Shown here one piece after another: positions 42,288 to 51,251 of a stretch of DNA of 64,000 nt. Source of the DNA: Paenibacillus sabinae T27 (GTDB lineage: Bacteria > Bacillota > Bacilli > Paenibacillales > Paenibacillaceae). The notes beneath the pieces are model-generated. The model was not told the origin of the DNA. It made no database searches and saw only the letters and a program-made list of their open reading frames with translations. The position numbers were made by a program, and so were the translations under genes. The stretch covers positions 333,001 through 397,000 of the forward strand of contig NZ_CP004078.1 of NCBI RefSeq assembly GCF_000612505.1. Reading direction: 5' to 3'. Every line of letters begins with the position of its first letter. Positions within the stretch are counted from its first letter, which is position 1.

Positions 42288-42329
42288 AAACAGCCTTAAT
42301 CCGGTTCATTTCGGATTAAGGCTGTTTGT
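42288..42329. terminator. Perfect bidirectional terminator after the comX-like gene
   Basis: Sixteen-base arms AAACAGCCTTAATCCG and CGGATTAAGGCTGTTT with an eight-base loop. The stop codon of the convergent hydrolase gene (42296) lies inside the stem. Confidence 0.85.
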
Positions 42330-44626
42330 ATGAGGGAAGGATGAGTTCCGCTCGAATAAAGACCGATATCGTCAAGCATAACGGCGTCTGTGCCGCCGAG
42401 CAGATAGAAAGCGATCTGCGCGAGCTGCGCCGGATTGAAGGAAGGATTCTTCTCCCGGAACAGGCTGAACGACAGCTCATACGTCTGAAAGACCGCTTCC
42501 GAGGGCTTGCCGTATTTGCCGTCGCTGATCCGCTTCTCCAGCCAGGCTGTCCGGGCGAACTGCGTCTTGGGCAGCGGCAGGGGCGGCATTACCGCTGTCA
42601 GCGGCAGCCGCGCCTTATTGCCCGATCGGTCGGCAAGTTCGACCTCCACCTGCGGCGCCAAGCCGGAGCCTGAACCCGCGTTGCGATTGGCCATGGAGAA
42701 GGAAAGGCCATCCGCTCCGTAGAGCGCGGCGTCCGCGGCCGGTCCAGCCTTCAACGAAATTCGGTAGAAGGCTTCTCCGGTGTCATCCGCCCCGCGTTCC
42801 AGAAATGCCCCGAACGTCCCTTTGCCTTCTCCCTCGCGGTCTTTGGCCGTCTCCTCGGTGAAGTGCAGTCCGGCCGCCGATATGGTGCCGATTTGGCCCG
42901 CCGTCGTCTTGTCCCGGTCCTCTTCGAAGTCCGCGATGCCTCTGAATCCGCCATCCTGATAGCGGTTGAAGTAGGAAGTCTCCTTGGGAAGCCACTCCAG
43001 TCCGCGGCGATAATCCCGGAACAGTCCGGCATACTCCTTCCTTCCGTGCAGCGCCGCCTCCAGAAAAGCGGAGATATACACCTTGGCGATCTGCCGCTGC
43101 TCTTCTCCATCCATGATGCGGCTTCGGCTCAGGAACAATCCGGTCGGAAACGCCAGATCGTACATGCCCCAGTCGCTGTTGAACTGGCTGTGATTCGCAT
43201 CCCCGATATACAGCGAAGTCTTGAACGCATCCGTATGGCCGGAATACACCGAACGGTTATACTGCCGGTCTCCGTAGAAATCATGCACATCCCCGTCCCG
43301 CGCTCCCTGAAGGGTCATATAGCTGATGTCCCGAAGACGGGCCTGCCCGCCGCCGACCGTCTGGTCGGTAGGAGCCAGCGCGGCCACCGCCGAAATATGG
43401 AACCGGCTGACCGTTTCCAATACGGGATCGCCTTTGAACCAGCGCTGGGCATCCGCCGCCATGGCGACAGCCTGACCGCCGCGGCTGTGCCCGATCAGCG
43501 CCGTTTCGGCAAAGTCGATTTTGTTATAAAACGGGTTGCCCGGCTTATCCGAGAAACCGGCAAGCTGCTCCAGATGCTTCAGAATCATCCAGGCGCGCAG
43601 CTTGTAGTCCTCCTCCGGTATGCCGGACCAGACGGAATAATTCAGAAAGTTCTCGTCCAGCGAAATGGCAATAAAGCCCCGGCTGGCCAGCAGTTCTCCG
43701 AGGTAGGCATAGCCTCCGTCGGAGAAGTCCTCCATCATATGATTGCCGTGCACAATCAGCACAAGCGGAAAAGGGCCGTTTCCCTCGGGCATCCATACCC
43801 GCCCGTTGAGCGGCAGCGATTCCGGACCGAAGCCCCAGAACAGCTTGCGCAGCGGGGGCCACTTCTTTATATAGGAAGAAGCGTTCACCGAAGAAGAAAG
43901 GACCGCCGCCGCTTTCCCGTATTCGGCGCGGTGCCGGTCGCTTCCGCCGGCATAAGTGAAGCTCCGGTAGGCATACGCGCCCGGTGCTCCCGGATTGGCT
44001 GCTGCAAGCTTAACAACTGCTGCGGAAGCGCCGGTGTCTGCAGCAAGGACGCCTGCTTCCGTACTGTCCCGGTCGGCTGCGTCCGGAAGCGGAAATCCGC
44101 CGGCCGGAATGAACGGAAGGGAGGACAATGCCGCCAGGAGCAGCAGTCCCGGCACGATTCTCCCCGTCCGCACAAGACCGGCGGCGGCGCCGGCCAGCGC
44201 GCCGAGTGCCGCGGCGGCTCCCGCGATGACGGCAGAGGCGGCGGGAGCGACATGGGCATTGCAGAGAATGACCATGACGATTCCCGCGCTGCCGAGCAGA
44301 CAGCCTGTGAACAGGCGCGGAAGCCGCAGACCCGCAAGCGCAAACAGCGCAGCGGCGAGATGGCCGGCGGCAGCCAGCAGAGCTGTGGCGATTCCCGCGG
44401 CCAGCAGCAGATCCGCCGGCTTGCCAAGCCCGGTCGGACTTCCAAGCATCGCGGCCGCAACCGCTGCGAAGCTTGCCATCCATGGCCCGGCAATGCCTGT
44501 ACGCCATATTAACGTGTCGAAACGGTAAGTTTCGTTTATTCTGCGCCCCAGTGTATGAATAACGGTTCTGAGCCCCCCGGGTCTTTCCGGCACGGGCGGG
44601 CGTCCCAATTGTAATTCCATTCTCAT
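42296..44626 (-). CDS. Membrane-anchored alpha/beta hydrolase, large
   Basis: A 776-residue protein. Residues 45-190 contain about five helices (Ala/Gly/Leu-rich). Residues 275-550 form an alpha/beta hydrolase domain: VLIVHGNHMMEDF (oxyanion loop), nucleophile elbow GHSRGGQ near residue 396, and a likely His in IGDANHSQFNSDWG. The last 200 residues look like a beta-rich module (ISLKAGPAADAAL, VEVELADRSGNKARLPLTAV). The active domain is probably outside the cell. The substrate is unknown; a carboxylesterase, lipase or dienelactone-hydrolase-like role is possible. The reading frame ends within the terminator shared with the comX-like gene. Confidence 0.75.
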   Translation of the reverse strand: MRMELQLGRPPVPERPGGLRTVIHTLGRRINETYRFDTLIWRTGIAGPWMASFAAVAAAMLGSPTGLGKPADLLLAAGIATALLAAAGHLAAALFALAGLRLPRLFTGCLLGSAGIVMVILCNAHVAPAASAVIAGAAAALGALAGAAAGLVRTGRIVPGLLLLAALSSLPFIPAGGFPLPDAADRDSTEAGVLAADTGASAAVVKLAAANPGAPGAYAYRSFTYAGGSDRHRAEYGKAAAVLSSSVNASSYIKKWPPLRKLFWGFGPESLPLNGRVWMPEGNGPFPLVLIVHGNHMMEDFSDGGYAYLGELLASRGFIAISLDENFLNYSVWSGIPEEDYKLRAWMILKHLEQLAGFSDKPGNPFYNKIDFAETALIGHSRGGQAVAMAADAQRWFKGDPVLETVSRFHISAVAALAPTDQTVGGGQARLRDISYMTLQGARDGDVHDFYGDRQYNRSVYSGHTDAFKTSLYIGDANHSQFNSDWGMYDLAFPTGLFLSRSRIMDGEEQRQIAKVYISAFLEAALHGRKEYAGLFRDYRRGLEWLPKETSYFNRYQDGGFRGIADFEEDRDKTTAGQIGTISAAGLHFTEETAKDREGEGKGTFGAFLERGADDTGEAFYRISLKAGPAADAALYGADGLSFSMANRNAGSGSGLAPQVEVELADRSGNKARLPLTAVMPPLPLPKTQFARTAWLEKRISDGKYGKPSEAVFQTYELSFSLFREKNPSFNPAQLAQIAFYLLGGTDAVMLDDIGLYSSGTHPSLIQTALIRNEPD

Positions 44627-44738
44627 CTCCCCCCGGCACTCCCAGCCTGCGGTTACTCCAATAAGATGTAGCCATCATAGTCTGTTTGCCTTAAGTCTGA
44701 CAAGGGGACTTGCAGGATTTGGCATGCGAAATAAATGG

Positions 44739-44767
44739 TTGACAAGTAGACGGGAGGTCATTATTAT
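44739..44767 (+). promoter_or_regulatory. Promoter of the sulfate uptake operon
   Basis: TTGACA (44739-44744) and TATTAT (44762-44767) with a 17-base spacer, a near-consensus sigma-A promoter about 165 bases before the first gene. Confidence 0.8.
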
Positions 44768-44775
44768 ATGTTCAT

Positions 44776-44794
44776 AACCTACTATTTAGGTAGG
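44776..44794 (+). promoter_or_regulatory. Inverted repeat at the transcription start of the sulfate operon
   Basis: CCTACTATTTAGGTAGG (44778-44794) has arms CCTAC and GTAGG. It lies just after the -10 box, a position for a repressor. A sulfur regulator of the CymR/Rrf2 kind is a guess from the operon content. Confidence 0.5.
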
Positions 44795-44811
44795 AATAAT
44801 AAAAATTTATA

Positions 44812-44896
44812 CTTGCCGTACATACAGAGGAATCCGCGGCAAGGAACGCAGCTGCTGTTAGCGGTTTGCGGGCAAACGGGTTTCCTCTGTCTTTAT
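44812..44896 (+). promoter_or_regulatory. Attenuator-like leader of the sulfate operon
   Basis: Two overlapping, mutually exclusive stems: CTTGCCG (44812-44818) with CGGCAAG (44837-44843), and ACAGAGGAA (44824-44832) with TTCCTCTGT (44882-44890), the latter followed by CTTTATT. The ACAGAGGAA strand lies in the loop of the first stem. An inner GTTTG/CAAAC stem is also possible. No known riboswitch or T-box motif is recognisable. Confidence 0.5.
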
Positions 44897-44931
44897 TAAC
44901 GGGTCTATTCAAAACGGGGGAGTGAATTGAA

Positions 44932-46044
44932 ATGAGAAAAGGCTTGAAAAAGGGATTGTTAACAGGATTTACACTGCTGCTGACGGCGGGTCTGACCGCT
45001 TGCGGAAGCAATAACAGTGCAGAGAACGGAGCGGCATCTTCTGCCGCGCCTGCGGCGTCGGCCAGCACAGCGCCTGCGGCTTCGGCTGCCCCAACCCAAT
45101 CGAAGGAGCCGGTGGAGCTGCTGAACGTCTCCTACGATCCTACGCGTGAATTGTACGAGAACTATAACAAAGCTTTTGCCGCATATTGGGAAAAAGAGAA
45201 CGGACAGAAGGTAACGATCAAGCAGTCGCATGGCGGTTCCGGCAAGCAAAGCCGCGCCGTACAGGACGGTCTGGAAGCCGACGTCGTAACGCTGGCCCTC
45301 GGATACGATATCGATGCGCTGCAAAAGGCGGGTCTGATCAATGAAGGCTGGCAGAGCAAATATGAGCATAACAGCTCTCCTTACACCTCGACCATCGTAT
45401 TCCTCGTTCGCAAAGGAAATCCGAAAGGCATCAAGGACTGGCCGGATCTGCTGAAGGACGGCGTAGAGGTTATCACTCCGAATCCGAAGACCTCGGGCGG
45501 AGCACGCTGGAATTACCTGGCCGCTTGGGGCTATGCGCTGGATCATAACAATAATGACGAAGCCAAGGCTCAAGAGTTCGTCAAGAACCTGTATACGCAT
45601 GTGCCCGTACTGGATACCGGAGCACGCGGTTCGACAACAACCTTCGTAGAGCGCGGAATCGGCGATGTGCTGCTCGCTTGGGAGAACGAAGCTTACCTGT
45701 CCGTGAACGAGCTGGGCAAGGATAAATTCGATATTGTCTATCCTTCTGAGAGTATTTTGGCCGAGCCTCCGGTAGCCGTGGTTGACAAAGTGGTTGACAA
45801 GAAGGGCACCCGCGAGGTAGCCGATGCCTATCTGAAATATCTGTACACTGAAGAAGGACAAAAAATCGCCGCAGAGAACTACTACCGTCCGACGCTTGAC
45901 AGCGTCAAGGAGCAATTCAAAGACAAGTTCCCGGACATCAAGCTCTTCACGCTGGCCGACAAATTCGGCACGTGGAAAGAGACTCAGGAGAAGCACTTTA
46001 ACGACGGCGGCGTCTTCGACAAGATCTACGTACCGGGCAAATAA
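44932..46044 (+). CDS. Sulfate ABC transporter substrate-binding lipoprotein
   Basis: A 370-residue exported lipoprotein. The signal [20 protein letters not shown] ends in the lipobox LTAC, followed by an Ala/Ser-rich linker. The mature part starts [20 protein letters not shown] and contains the sulfate-binding family blocks [20 protein letters not shown] and [20 protein letters not shown], ending [20 protein letters not shown]. It binds sulfate (or thiosulfate) outside the cell and delivers it to CysT/CysW. It is first in its operon; RBS GGGGGAG. Confidence 0.95.
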   Translation: MRKGLKKGLLTGFTLLLTAGLTACGSNNSAENGAASSAAPAASASTAPAASAAPTQSKEPVELLNVSYDPTRELYENYNKAFAAYWEKENGQKVTIKQSHGGSGKQSRAVQDGLEADVVTLALGYDIDALQKAGLINEGWQSKYEHNSSPYTSTIVFLVRKGNPKGIKDWPDLLKDGVEVITPNPKTSGGARWNYLAAWGYALDHNNNDEAKAQEFVKNLYTHVPVLDTGARGSTTTFVERGIGDVLLAWENEAYLSVNELGKDKFDIVYPSESILAEPPVAVVDKVVDKKGTREVADAYLKYLYTEEGQKIAAENYYRPTLDSVKEQFKDKFPDIKLFTLADKFGTWKETQEKHFNDGGVFDKIYVPGK

Positions 46045-46122
46045 GGGATCAATTGAAGCAAAATAGCTGTGCGGTGCTGATCGGCCAAACGGAGCCGAAG
46101 GCGAAGAAAGGATGAACAATCG

Positions 46123-46959
46123 ATGAATGTCACTGCTAAAGGAACACAGCGTGGCGTGCTGCCAGGATTTGGCCTGACGATGGGATACAGCATTTTATAC
46201 TTGAGTCTTGTAGTGCTCATCCCTCTATCGGCGCTGCTGTTCAATTCCACCGGACTGAACTTTGCGAAGTTTTGGTCGGTAGCGAGCGACCCCCGGGTCC
46301 TCGCTTCCTACCGGGTCAGTCTGACCACGGCGGCGGCGGCCGCATTTGCGGACACTCTGTTCGGTCTGCTGATGGCATGGGTGCTGGTGCGCTACCGGTT
46401 TCCGGGCAAAAGAATATTCGATGCCCTGATCGATCTGCCGTTCGCGCTGCCGACGGCGGTAGCGGGCGTATCGCTCACCGCGCTGTACTCCACTAACGGC
46501 TGGATCGGCTCACTGCTTGAGCCCCTCGGCCTCAAAGTGGCGTTTACGCCGCTGGGAATTACTTTGGCGCTGATGTTCATCGGGATTCCCTTCGTCGTAC
46601 GCACCGTTCAGCCCGTTCTGGAGGATATGGAGAAGGACACGGAGGAGGCTGCGGCGACTCTGGGGGCCGGACGCTGGCGGATCTTCCGCAAGGTGCTTCT
46701 GCCGGATCTCGTTCCACCTCTGCTCACCGGTTTTGCTCTGGCCTTTGCCCGGGGGATCGGCGAGTACGGTTCGGTTGTATTCATCTCGGGTAACATGCCG
46801 ATGCGGACGGAGATCGCCCCGCTGCTGATCATGTCGAAGCTGGAACAGTATGATTATGCCGGAGCGACAGCCGTGGCGCTGCTGCTTTTGCTGATTTCCT
46901 TCCTGATGCTTCTTGTAATCAATATGCTCCAGCGCTGGACCCGGAGGTCGTCGCGTTAA
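46123..46959 (+). CDS. cysT: Sulfate ABC transporter permease CysT
   Basis: A 278-residue permease with six helices and the signature LPFALPTAVAGVSLTALYS and the EAA loop EAAATLGAGRWRIFRKVLLP. It ends with the family segment ARGIGEYGSVVFISGNMP. ATG at 46123 has AAAGGATG upstream. It pairs with CysW encoded 35 bases downstream. No cysA ATPase gene is in the operon. Confidence 0.95.
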   Translation: MNVTAKGTQRGVLPGFGLTMGYSILYLSLVVLIPLSALLFNSTGLNFAKFWSVASDPRVLASYRVSLTTAAAAAFADTLFGLLMAWVLVRYRFPGKRIFDALIDLPFALPTAVAGVSLTALYSTNGWIGSLLEPLGLKVAFTPLGITLALMFIGIPFVVRTVQPVLEDMEKDTEEAAATLGAGRWRIFRKVLLPDLVPPLLTGFALAFARGIGEYGSVVFISGNMPMRTEIAPLLIMSKLEQYDYAGATAVALLLLLISFLMLLVINMLQRWTRRSSR

Positions 46960-46994
46960 AGCTAATACACTGAAAATGTAAGGGAGGAATAAGG

Positions 46995-47858
46995 ATGGCA
47001 GGAACAGTTCCGCTTCGCGCCGGACGGCGGCAGGCAGCGGCACCTTCGGCCGCTGTGAACGAATCGCCCGCGATCAAATGGCTTCTGATTGGCGCCGCCG
47101 GGCTGGTGCTGCTCTGGCTGATCGTGCTTCCGCTGGTCATTGTGCTGACTGAAGCCCTTAAGCAGGGCTGGAACGTATATTGGGAAGCGCTGAGAGATCC
47201 CGACGCGGCTTCCGCGCTGCGGATGACTCTTCTGGTAGCGGCCATTACCGTGCCGCTGAATACGGTGTTCGGCATCGCGGCCGCATGGGCGGTAGCAAAG
47301 TTCAAATTTCGCGGCAAGGGAGTACTTATTACACTTATCGATCTTCCCTTTGCCGTCTCGCCGGTTATCGGCGGTCTCGTGTTTATTCTCGTCTTCGGTG
47401 CGCGCGGCTGGTTCGGACCATGGCTTGACGCGCATGATATCAAAATCGTCTTCGCCGTTCCGGGAATCGTGCTGGCCACGCTGTTCGTCACGTTTCCGTT
47501 TGTGGCCCGCGAATTGATCCCGCTAATGGAGGACCAGGGCACTCAAGAGGAGGAAGCGGCCCTTACACTGGGCGCCCGGGGATGGCAGATCTTCCTTCGC
47601 GTGACGCTTCCCAATATTAAATGGGGCCTGCTGTACGGCATTATTCTGTGTAATGCGCGGGCGATGGGCGAGTTCGGCGCGGTATCGGTCGTGTCGGGCC
47701 ATATCCGGGGGGAGACCAATACCCTTCCGTTGCATGTGGAGATTCTCTACAACGAATACCAGTTCTCGGCGTCCTTTGCGGTGGCCTCGCTGCTTCTGCT
47801 GCTGGCGCTGGTCACAATGATCTTTAAAAGTTGGCTGGAACGCAAATCCAGTCATTGA
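46995..47858 (+). CDS. cysW: Sulfate ABC transporter permease CysW
   Basis: A 287-residue permease with six helices: [20 protein letters not shown], the EAA loop [20 protein letters not shown] and [20 protein letters not shown], all CysW signatures. The N-terminal 30 residues are basic and Ala-rich. RBS AGGGAGG lies 6-7 bases before the ATG. It is followed by the yezD-like gene 109 bases on. The ATPase needed to drive it must be encoded elsewhere. Confidence 0.95.
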   Translation: MAGTVPLRAGRRQAAAPSAAVNESPAIKWLLIGAAGLVLLWLIVLPLVIVLTEALKQGWNVYWEALRDPDAASALRMTLLVAAITVPLNTVFGIAAAWAVAKFKFRGKGVLITLIDLPFAVSPVIGGLVFILVFGARGWFGPWLDAHDIKIVFAVPGIVLATLFVTFPFVARELIPLMEDQGTQEEEAALTLGARGWQIFLRVTLPNIKWGLLYGIILCNARAMGEFGAVSVVSGHIRGETNTLPLHVEILYNEYQFSASFAVASLLLLLALVTMIFKSWLERKSSH

Positions 47859-47966
47859 CAAATAATAGGACGGCATGCTACCTTAAATCTTAGTATAGTG
47901 GTTGGAAAGCAAGGAATTATGAATGGAGCGGTAAATCCGCTGCCGAATGAAGAGGGGGCACGGTGA

Positions 47967-48185
47967 ATGGCTAAACCGCTGAAGGTGGATGAAATTTGGC
48001 TGGAGAGAATTGCGGGACTTCTGGACAATATGGAATTCGGCTCCCTGCATATCGTGGTTCATGAGGGGCAGATCGTGCAGATGGAGCGGACGGAGCGCAA
48101 ACGGTTCGAGAACGCTTCGGCACGGCACAGCGGGGAAGCCGGAAACCGGCGTTCCGACGCCCGCGCCGCGGGGGGACGAGGGTAG
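47967..48185 (+). CDS. yezD: YezD-family (DUF2292) small protein
   Basis: A 72-residue protein with the DUF2292 core LERIAGLLDNMEFGSLHIVV, HEGQIVQMERTER. YezD is frequently encoded with sulfur-assimilation genes in Firmicutes and its role is not known; here it follows the sulfate transporter genes. The C-terminal 20 residues (SARHSGEAGNRRSDARAAGG) are a basic, low-complexity tail. RBS is a weak GAGGGGG region. Confidence 0.82.
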   Translation: MAKPLKVDEIWLERIAGLLDNMEFGSLHIVVHEGQIVQMERTERKRFENASARHSGEAGNRRSDARAAGGRG

Positions 48186-48243
48186 CTCAGCAAGTCCCCG
48201 CAAAGCATAGGGCGGGCAACCTGAATTGAATGTTTCGGAACCG

Positions 48244-48289
48244 ACAGATAGCGGCCCCCTCCCGGGATAGGGGAGCGGGCCGCTATCTG
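48244..48289. terminator. Hairpin between yezD-like gene and the convergent membrane protein gene
   Basis: Perfect 13-base arms CAGATAGCGGCCC and GGGCCGCTATCTG with an inner CTCCC/GGGAG stem. No T run follows, so termination strength is uncertain. Confidence 0.55.
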
Positions 48290-48305
48290 CGATTATATGG
48301 CCTTG

Positions 48306-48626
48306 TTAATAACGGGGTGTGCGCCGCGACGCTGAAATGCCTTCGAACAGCAGAACCAGGGCGGTTACGGCGTGCATGATCCAACCGACGATCGGAATAA
48401 AGGCGACAATGGACGTGACGACGCCGATGACGTTGCCGACGACGGGCCCCCGCTCATTGTACAGAACGACGATGGCAACGGCATGCAGCAGAAATGCGAT
48501 TCCAAGCGGCATCCAGGCATGGGCGAGTACGAATGCGCCGCCGATGATCGGAAGCGCCAGAAAAGCCTCGTAAGCGAATGTGCCCCATTTAAACAGTTTT
48601 CCCCAAGGAGACATCTCCTTCACCAA
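48306..48626 (-). CDS. Small integral membrane protein
   Basis: A 106-residue protein with four hydrophobic segments (residues 14-30, 35-55, 62-80, 82-98) and a short polar C-terminus SASRRTPRY. I do not recognise the family. RBS AAGGAGATG context is weak: AAGGTTGGTGAAGG precedes the start at 48626. It stands alone and converges on the sulfate operon. Confidence 0.65.
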   Translation of the reverse strand: MVKEMSPWGKLFKWGTFAYEAFLALPIIGGAFVLAHAWMPLGIAFLLHAVAIVVLYNERGPVVGNVIGVVTSIVAFIPIVGWIMHAVTALVLLFEGISASRRTPRY

Positions 48627-48770
48627 CCTTTCCTTATTATTACTATTCCATAGAACGTGCAGTGATACAAGGTTACGTCCGTTGCCGTCCTCCTGAGTGG
48701 AGTTATTTTAACCGCTTGGCGAATTGGGTAATACTCGTTGAGAGTCATTAACATGCAGGAGGAACGCCAT

Positions 48771-49445
48771 ATGGATTATGAATTAATTACGATCAAGCTG
48801 GTTACCGGTTTCATCGGCTTATGGATAATGACGCGGCTGCTCGGGAAGAAGGAGATTTCTCAGCTGACCCCCTTCGATTTTGTCTCCTCGTTAATGCTTA
48901 GCGAAATTGTTGGCAATACCATTTACCAGGAGGATGCGCGTTATTTTCAACTGGTCTATGGGCTGGTGCTGTGGGGGGGATTGTCCTATTTTTTCGAAAA
49001 AGTGACGCAGCACGCCAAACGGATGCGCGCCCCGCTGGAAGGGTCAACCTCCGTCCTGATCTGCAACGGCAAAATCGACATGAACGAAATGAAGCGGAAC
49101 CGGCTCGATTTCGGACAGCTGCGGATGATGCTGCGGCAGAAGGACATTTTTGCGCTGGAGGAAGTAGCGTATGCTATATTTGAGAACAACGGCTCGCTCA
49201 GCGTGATCAAGAAGCCGGATTACGAAATGCCGGGAAGGAAAGACCTGGGGATGCCGCATGTGGAGGCGTCTTTTGTCTATTCGCTCGTAGAGGCCGGAGA
49301 TATTCTGGAGGACAACCTGAGGAAAATCGGAAAGGATCGGGCCTGGCTGGAAAAAGGGCTGCGGGACGAGGGATACGGGAACGTAGAAGCTTTGGCTTTT
49401 GTGGAATGGAGCAAAGACAAAGGCTTTTTTGTCATGGAGCCCTGA
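48771..49445 (+). CDS. DUF421 (YetF-like) membrane protein
   Basis: A 224-residue protein with three N-terminal helices, the conserved MTRLLGKKEISQLTPFDFVS, and a cytoplasmic part with LICNGKIDMNEMKRNRLDFG and DIFALEEVAYAIFENNGSLS, characteristic of the DUF421/YetF family of Bacilli. In Bacillus related proteins are sporulation- or stress-linked, with no agreed activity. The ATG at 48771 has AGGAGG eight bases before it; the frame is open from 48738. Confidence 0.9.
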   Translation: MDYELITIKLVTGFIGLWIMTRLLGKKEISQLTPFDFVSSLMLSEIVGNTIYQEDARYFQLVYGLVLWGGLSYFFEKVTQHAKRMRAPLEGSTSVLICNGKIDMNEMKRNRLDFGQLRMMLRQKDIFALEEVAYAIFENNGSLSVIKKPDYEMPGRKDLGMPHVEASFVYSLVEAGDILEDNLRKIGKDRAWLEKGLRDEGYGNVEALAFVEWSKDKGFFVMEP

Positions 49446-49495
49446 GAGATGGGCTTTAGATAAATTGCGATTTGGGGAAAGGAACGGGGGAGACA

Positions 49496-49909
49496 ATGAA
49501 CAAGGTAGGCAAGATCGAGATTCGCCGCGGGACACCGCCGCTTGAGGACTATTTAAGCTTAAGGGTGGAAGCGGGTTTAAGTCCGATGAGCCGGGAGGGG
49601 GCGGAGATTGGCTTACCGCGCTCGTTGTTTGCGGTAACTCTGGTAGAAAACGGTGAAACTATCGGCATGGGACGGGTGATTGGAGACGGGGGATGCTTCT
49701 TTCAAGTCACGGATATTGCCGTCAAGCCTTCCCGGCAGGGACAGGGGCTTGGAAAAGCGATCATGAAAGAAATCCGCGATTTTCTGGATACGGTGCCCGT
49801 CCCTTCCTATGTCAGTCTCATCGCAGACGGGGAAGCGGCGAAGCTGTACGCCAAGTTCGGGTTTGTGTCCGTACATCCGGGGTCGCAGGGGATGTTTTTG
49901 CGCCGCTGA
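49496..49909 (+). CDS. GNAT-family N-acetyltransferase
   Basis: A 137-residue acetyltransferase. The acetyl-CoA site is VTDIAVKPSRQGQGLGKAIM (motif A, Q/R-x-x-G-x-G/A), preceded by GMGRVIGDGGCFFQV and followed by AAKLYAKFGFVSVHP (motif B). The acceptor is unknown. ATG at 49496 has GGGGGAG seven bases upstream; the frame opens at 49472. It follows DUF421 at 50 bases and may be co-transcribed. Confidence 0.88.
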   Translation: MNKVGKIEIRRGTPPLEDYLSLRVEAGLSPMSREGAEIGLPRSLFAVTLVENGETIGMGRVIGDGGCFFQVTDIAVKPSRQGQGLGKAIMKEIRDFLDTVPVPSYVSLIADGEAAKLYAKFGFVSVHPGSQGMFLRR

Positions 49910-50374
49910 AGCTTTTTCTTGTGAACAAACCGGGGCTGATGTTTGGAGTAGCCGAGTAGGTTGATGTGGGGAAGCGATAATGTTTAGAAGAGGCGAAGAA
50001 AAGCGGGGATTATATAAGATGGACTTGGAATCGTATCTCAAGTTCATTGTAGATAGACGGAAAAAGCGGAGCTAATTGGCCCCAAAGCCGAGGTTCTATG
50101 CGGATAAAAGGGAAAAGCTCCATCTAAATCTGGCAGGTGCTATGGAATTCACCCTCATGGCAGAAATTAGAATGAGTTTTTCCGTCTAATGTCTTAAAAA
50201 GGTCCCAGTTCAGAAAAATAGAGGGACATTTTCCCGTTGTTATAGTTGGATGCCCGATATGCCGCTTGATCCACGGAGGATGACTCTTGCGTTGCCCCGC
50301 ATCGAATAGTGGATGAACGAGGAAGGAAAGACTGGGTATGAAAAATTTACAAAACCGAAAGAGGGAAAAGGGAT
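49910..50374. other. Intergenic region, no clear gene
   Basis: 465 bases. A 31-codon open frame (ATG 49980 to TAA 50073-50075, MFRRGEEKRG onward) has a weak purine-rich leader but no recognisable motif. The rest has no obvious RNA or repeat. Local base composition is lower in GC than the flanks. Confidence 0.4.
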
Positions 50375-51007
50375 ATGAAAATCGTATTGTTCGGCGCATC
50401 GGGAACGATTGGCCGCGCCATTCTGGAAGAAGCACTGAAGCGGAAGCATGAGGTGACGGCGGCGGTCCGGCGGCCGGAGGCGCTGGAGATTCAGCACAAC
50501 GGGCTGCTAACGCTGCCCGCTGATCTGCTGCGACCGGAAGAGGTGGCGCGGGCAGCTGGGGGCCACGAGGCAGCGATCAGCGCCTATGACCCTGAATTCG
50601 GGGCGGAGGGCGAGCTTCTTGAAGTCGCCCGCTCGCTGGTTGAAGGCCTGAAGACGGCCGGCGTGAACCGGCTAATTGTGGTTGGAGGCGCGGGGAGCCT
50701 GAAGACGGACTCGGGCGAGCGGCTGATGGATACGCCGGAGTTTCCGGAGGAAATCAGGCCGCTGGCGGCGGCTCACGCCGATGCGTATGAAATCTATGCG
50801 CAGTCCGGCCTGGAGTACACCTATGCCAGCCCAGCGGCGATGATTTCCCCGGGACGGCGAACGGGGCAGTTCCGTGTCGGGCTGGACCGCCTTGTGGTGG
50901 ACGAGAACGGCAAAAGCGAGATCAGCATTCAGGATTACGCCGCCGCGGTTATCGATGAATTGGAGGAAGGGAATTTCATCGGGACGCGGTTTACGGTGGG
51001 GTATTGA
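50375..51007 (+). CDS. NAD(P)-binding (atypical SDR, NmrA-like) oxidoreductase
   Basis: A 210-residue Rossmann protein that starts MKIVLFGASGTIGRAILEEA (GxxGxxG) and has VNRLIVVGGAGSLKT and SPAAMISPGRRTGQFRVG. It resembles atypical short-chain dehydrogenases of the YwnB/NmrA type that bind NAD(P) and act as reductases or redox sensors. RBS GAGGGAAAAGGG precedes the ATG. Fragments of its 3' end and of another dehydrogenase lie downstream (51015-52030), so this is a rearranged area. Confidence 0.88.
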   Translation: MKIVLFGASGTIGRAILEEALKRKHEVTAAVRRPEALEIQHNGLLTLPADLLRPEEVARAAGGHEAAISAYDPEFGAEGELLEVARSLVEGLKTAGVNRLIVVGGAGSLKTDSGERLMDTPEFPEEIRPLAAAHADAYEIYAQSGLEYTYASPAAMISPGRRTGQFRVGLDRLVVDENGKSEISIQDYAAAVIDELEEGNFIGTRFTVGY

Positions 51008-51014
51008 TACGCAG

Positions 51015-51136
51015 GTGGAGGGGATGAGCGGCGTCCATACCGGACTCGGCGCGAAGCTGTTCACACGTATGCCTTGGTCCACAAGCGAAAGAGTGAGGGA
51101 GCGGGTGAACGAGACGATGGCTCCTTTGGTTGATCT
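51015..51136 (-). pseudogene. Fragment of a classical SDR gene
   Basis: About 120 bases nearly identical to part of the intact SDR gene at 54402-55301 (its 54569-54690), same strand. It translates as STKGAIVSFTRSLTLSLVDQ then GIRVNSFAPSPVWTPLIPS. The remainder of the gene is missing. It is a broken duplicate. Confidence 0.8.
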
Positions 51137-51203
51137 TGACCCCCAAGCTTCGCTGACGCGGGCTGAAGCGGCCAAGTTGCTGAATGGACTGTTATTAAAC
51201 TAA
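51135..51203 (+). pseudogene. Remnant of an S-layer-homology (SLH) domain
   Basis: The plus strand reads LDPQASLTRAEAAKLLNGLL LN and stop, matching the end of an SLH repeat (xxITRAEAAxLLxRLL) that anchors surface proteins to cell-wall polymers. Nothing upstream continues the domain; it is directly fused to the SDR fragment. Confidence 0.6.
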
Positions 51204-51251
51204 TCAGACAAGTCCCTCTGTACGTTCTACATTTTAGAAAGCGGGAAGCGC

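Noticed and set aside
42863..44512. 549-codon open frame opposite the large hydrolase
   Set aside because: Antisense shadow with Arg/Gly-rich composition and no family pattern.
44812..44896. T-box or SAM riboswitch in the sulfate leader
   Set aside because: The AGGGUGGNACCGCG T-box sequence and the SAM aptamer core are both absent.
49980..50075. 31-codon open frame with a purine-rich leader
   Set aside because: Too short and without motif or conserved context to call as a gene.
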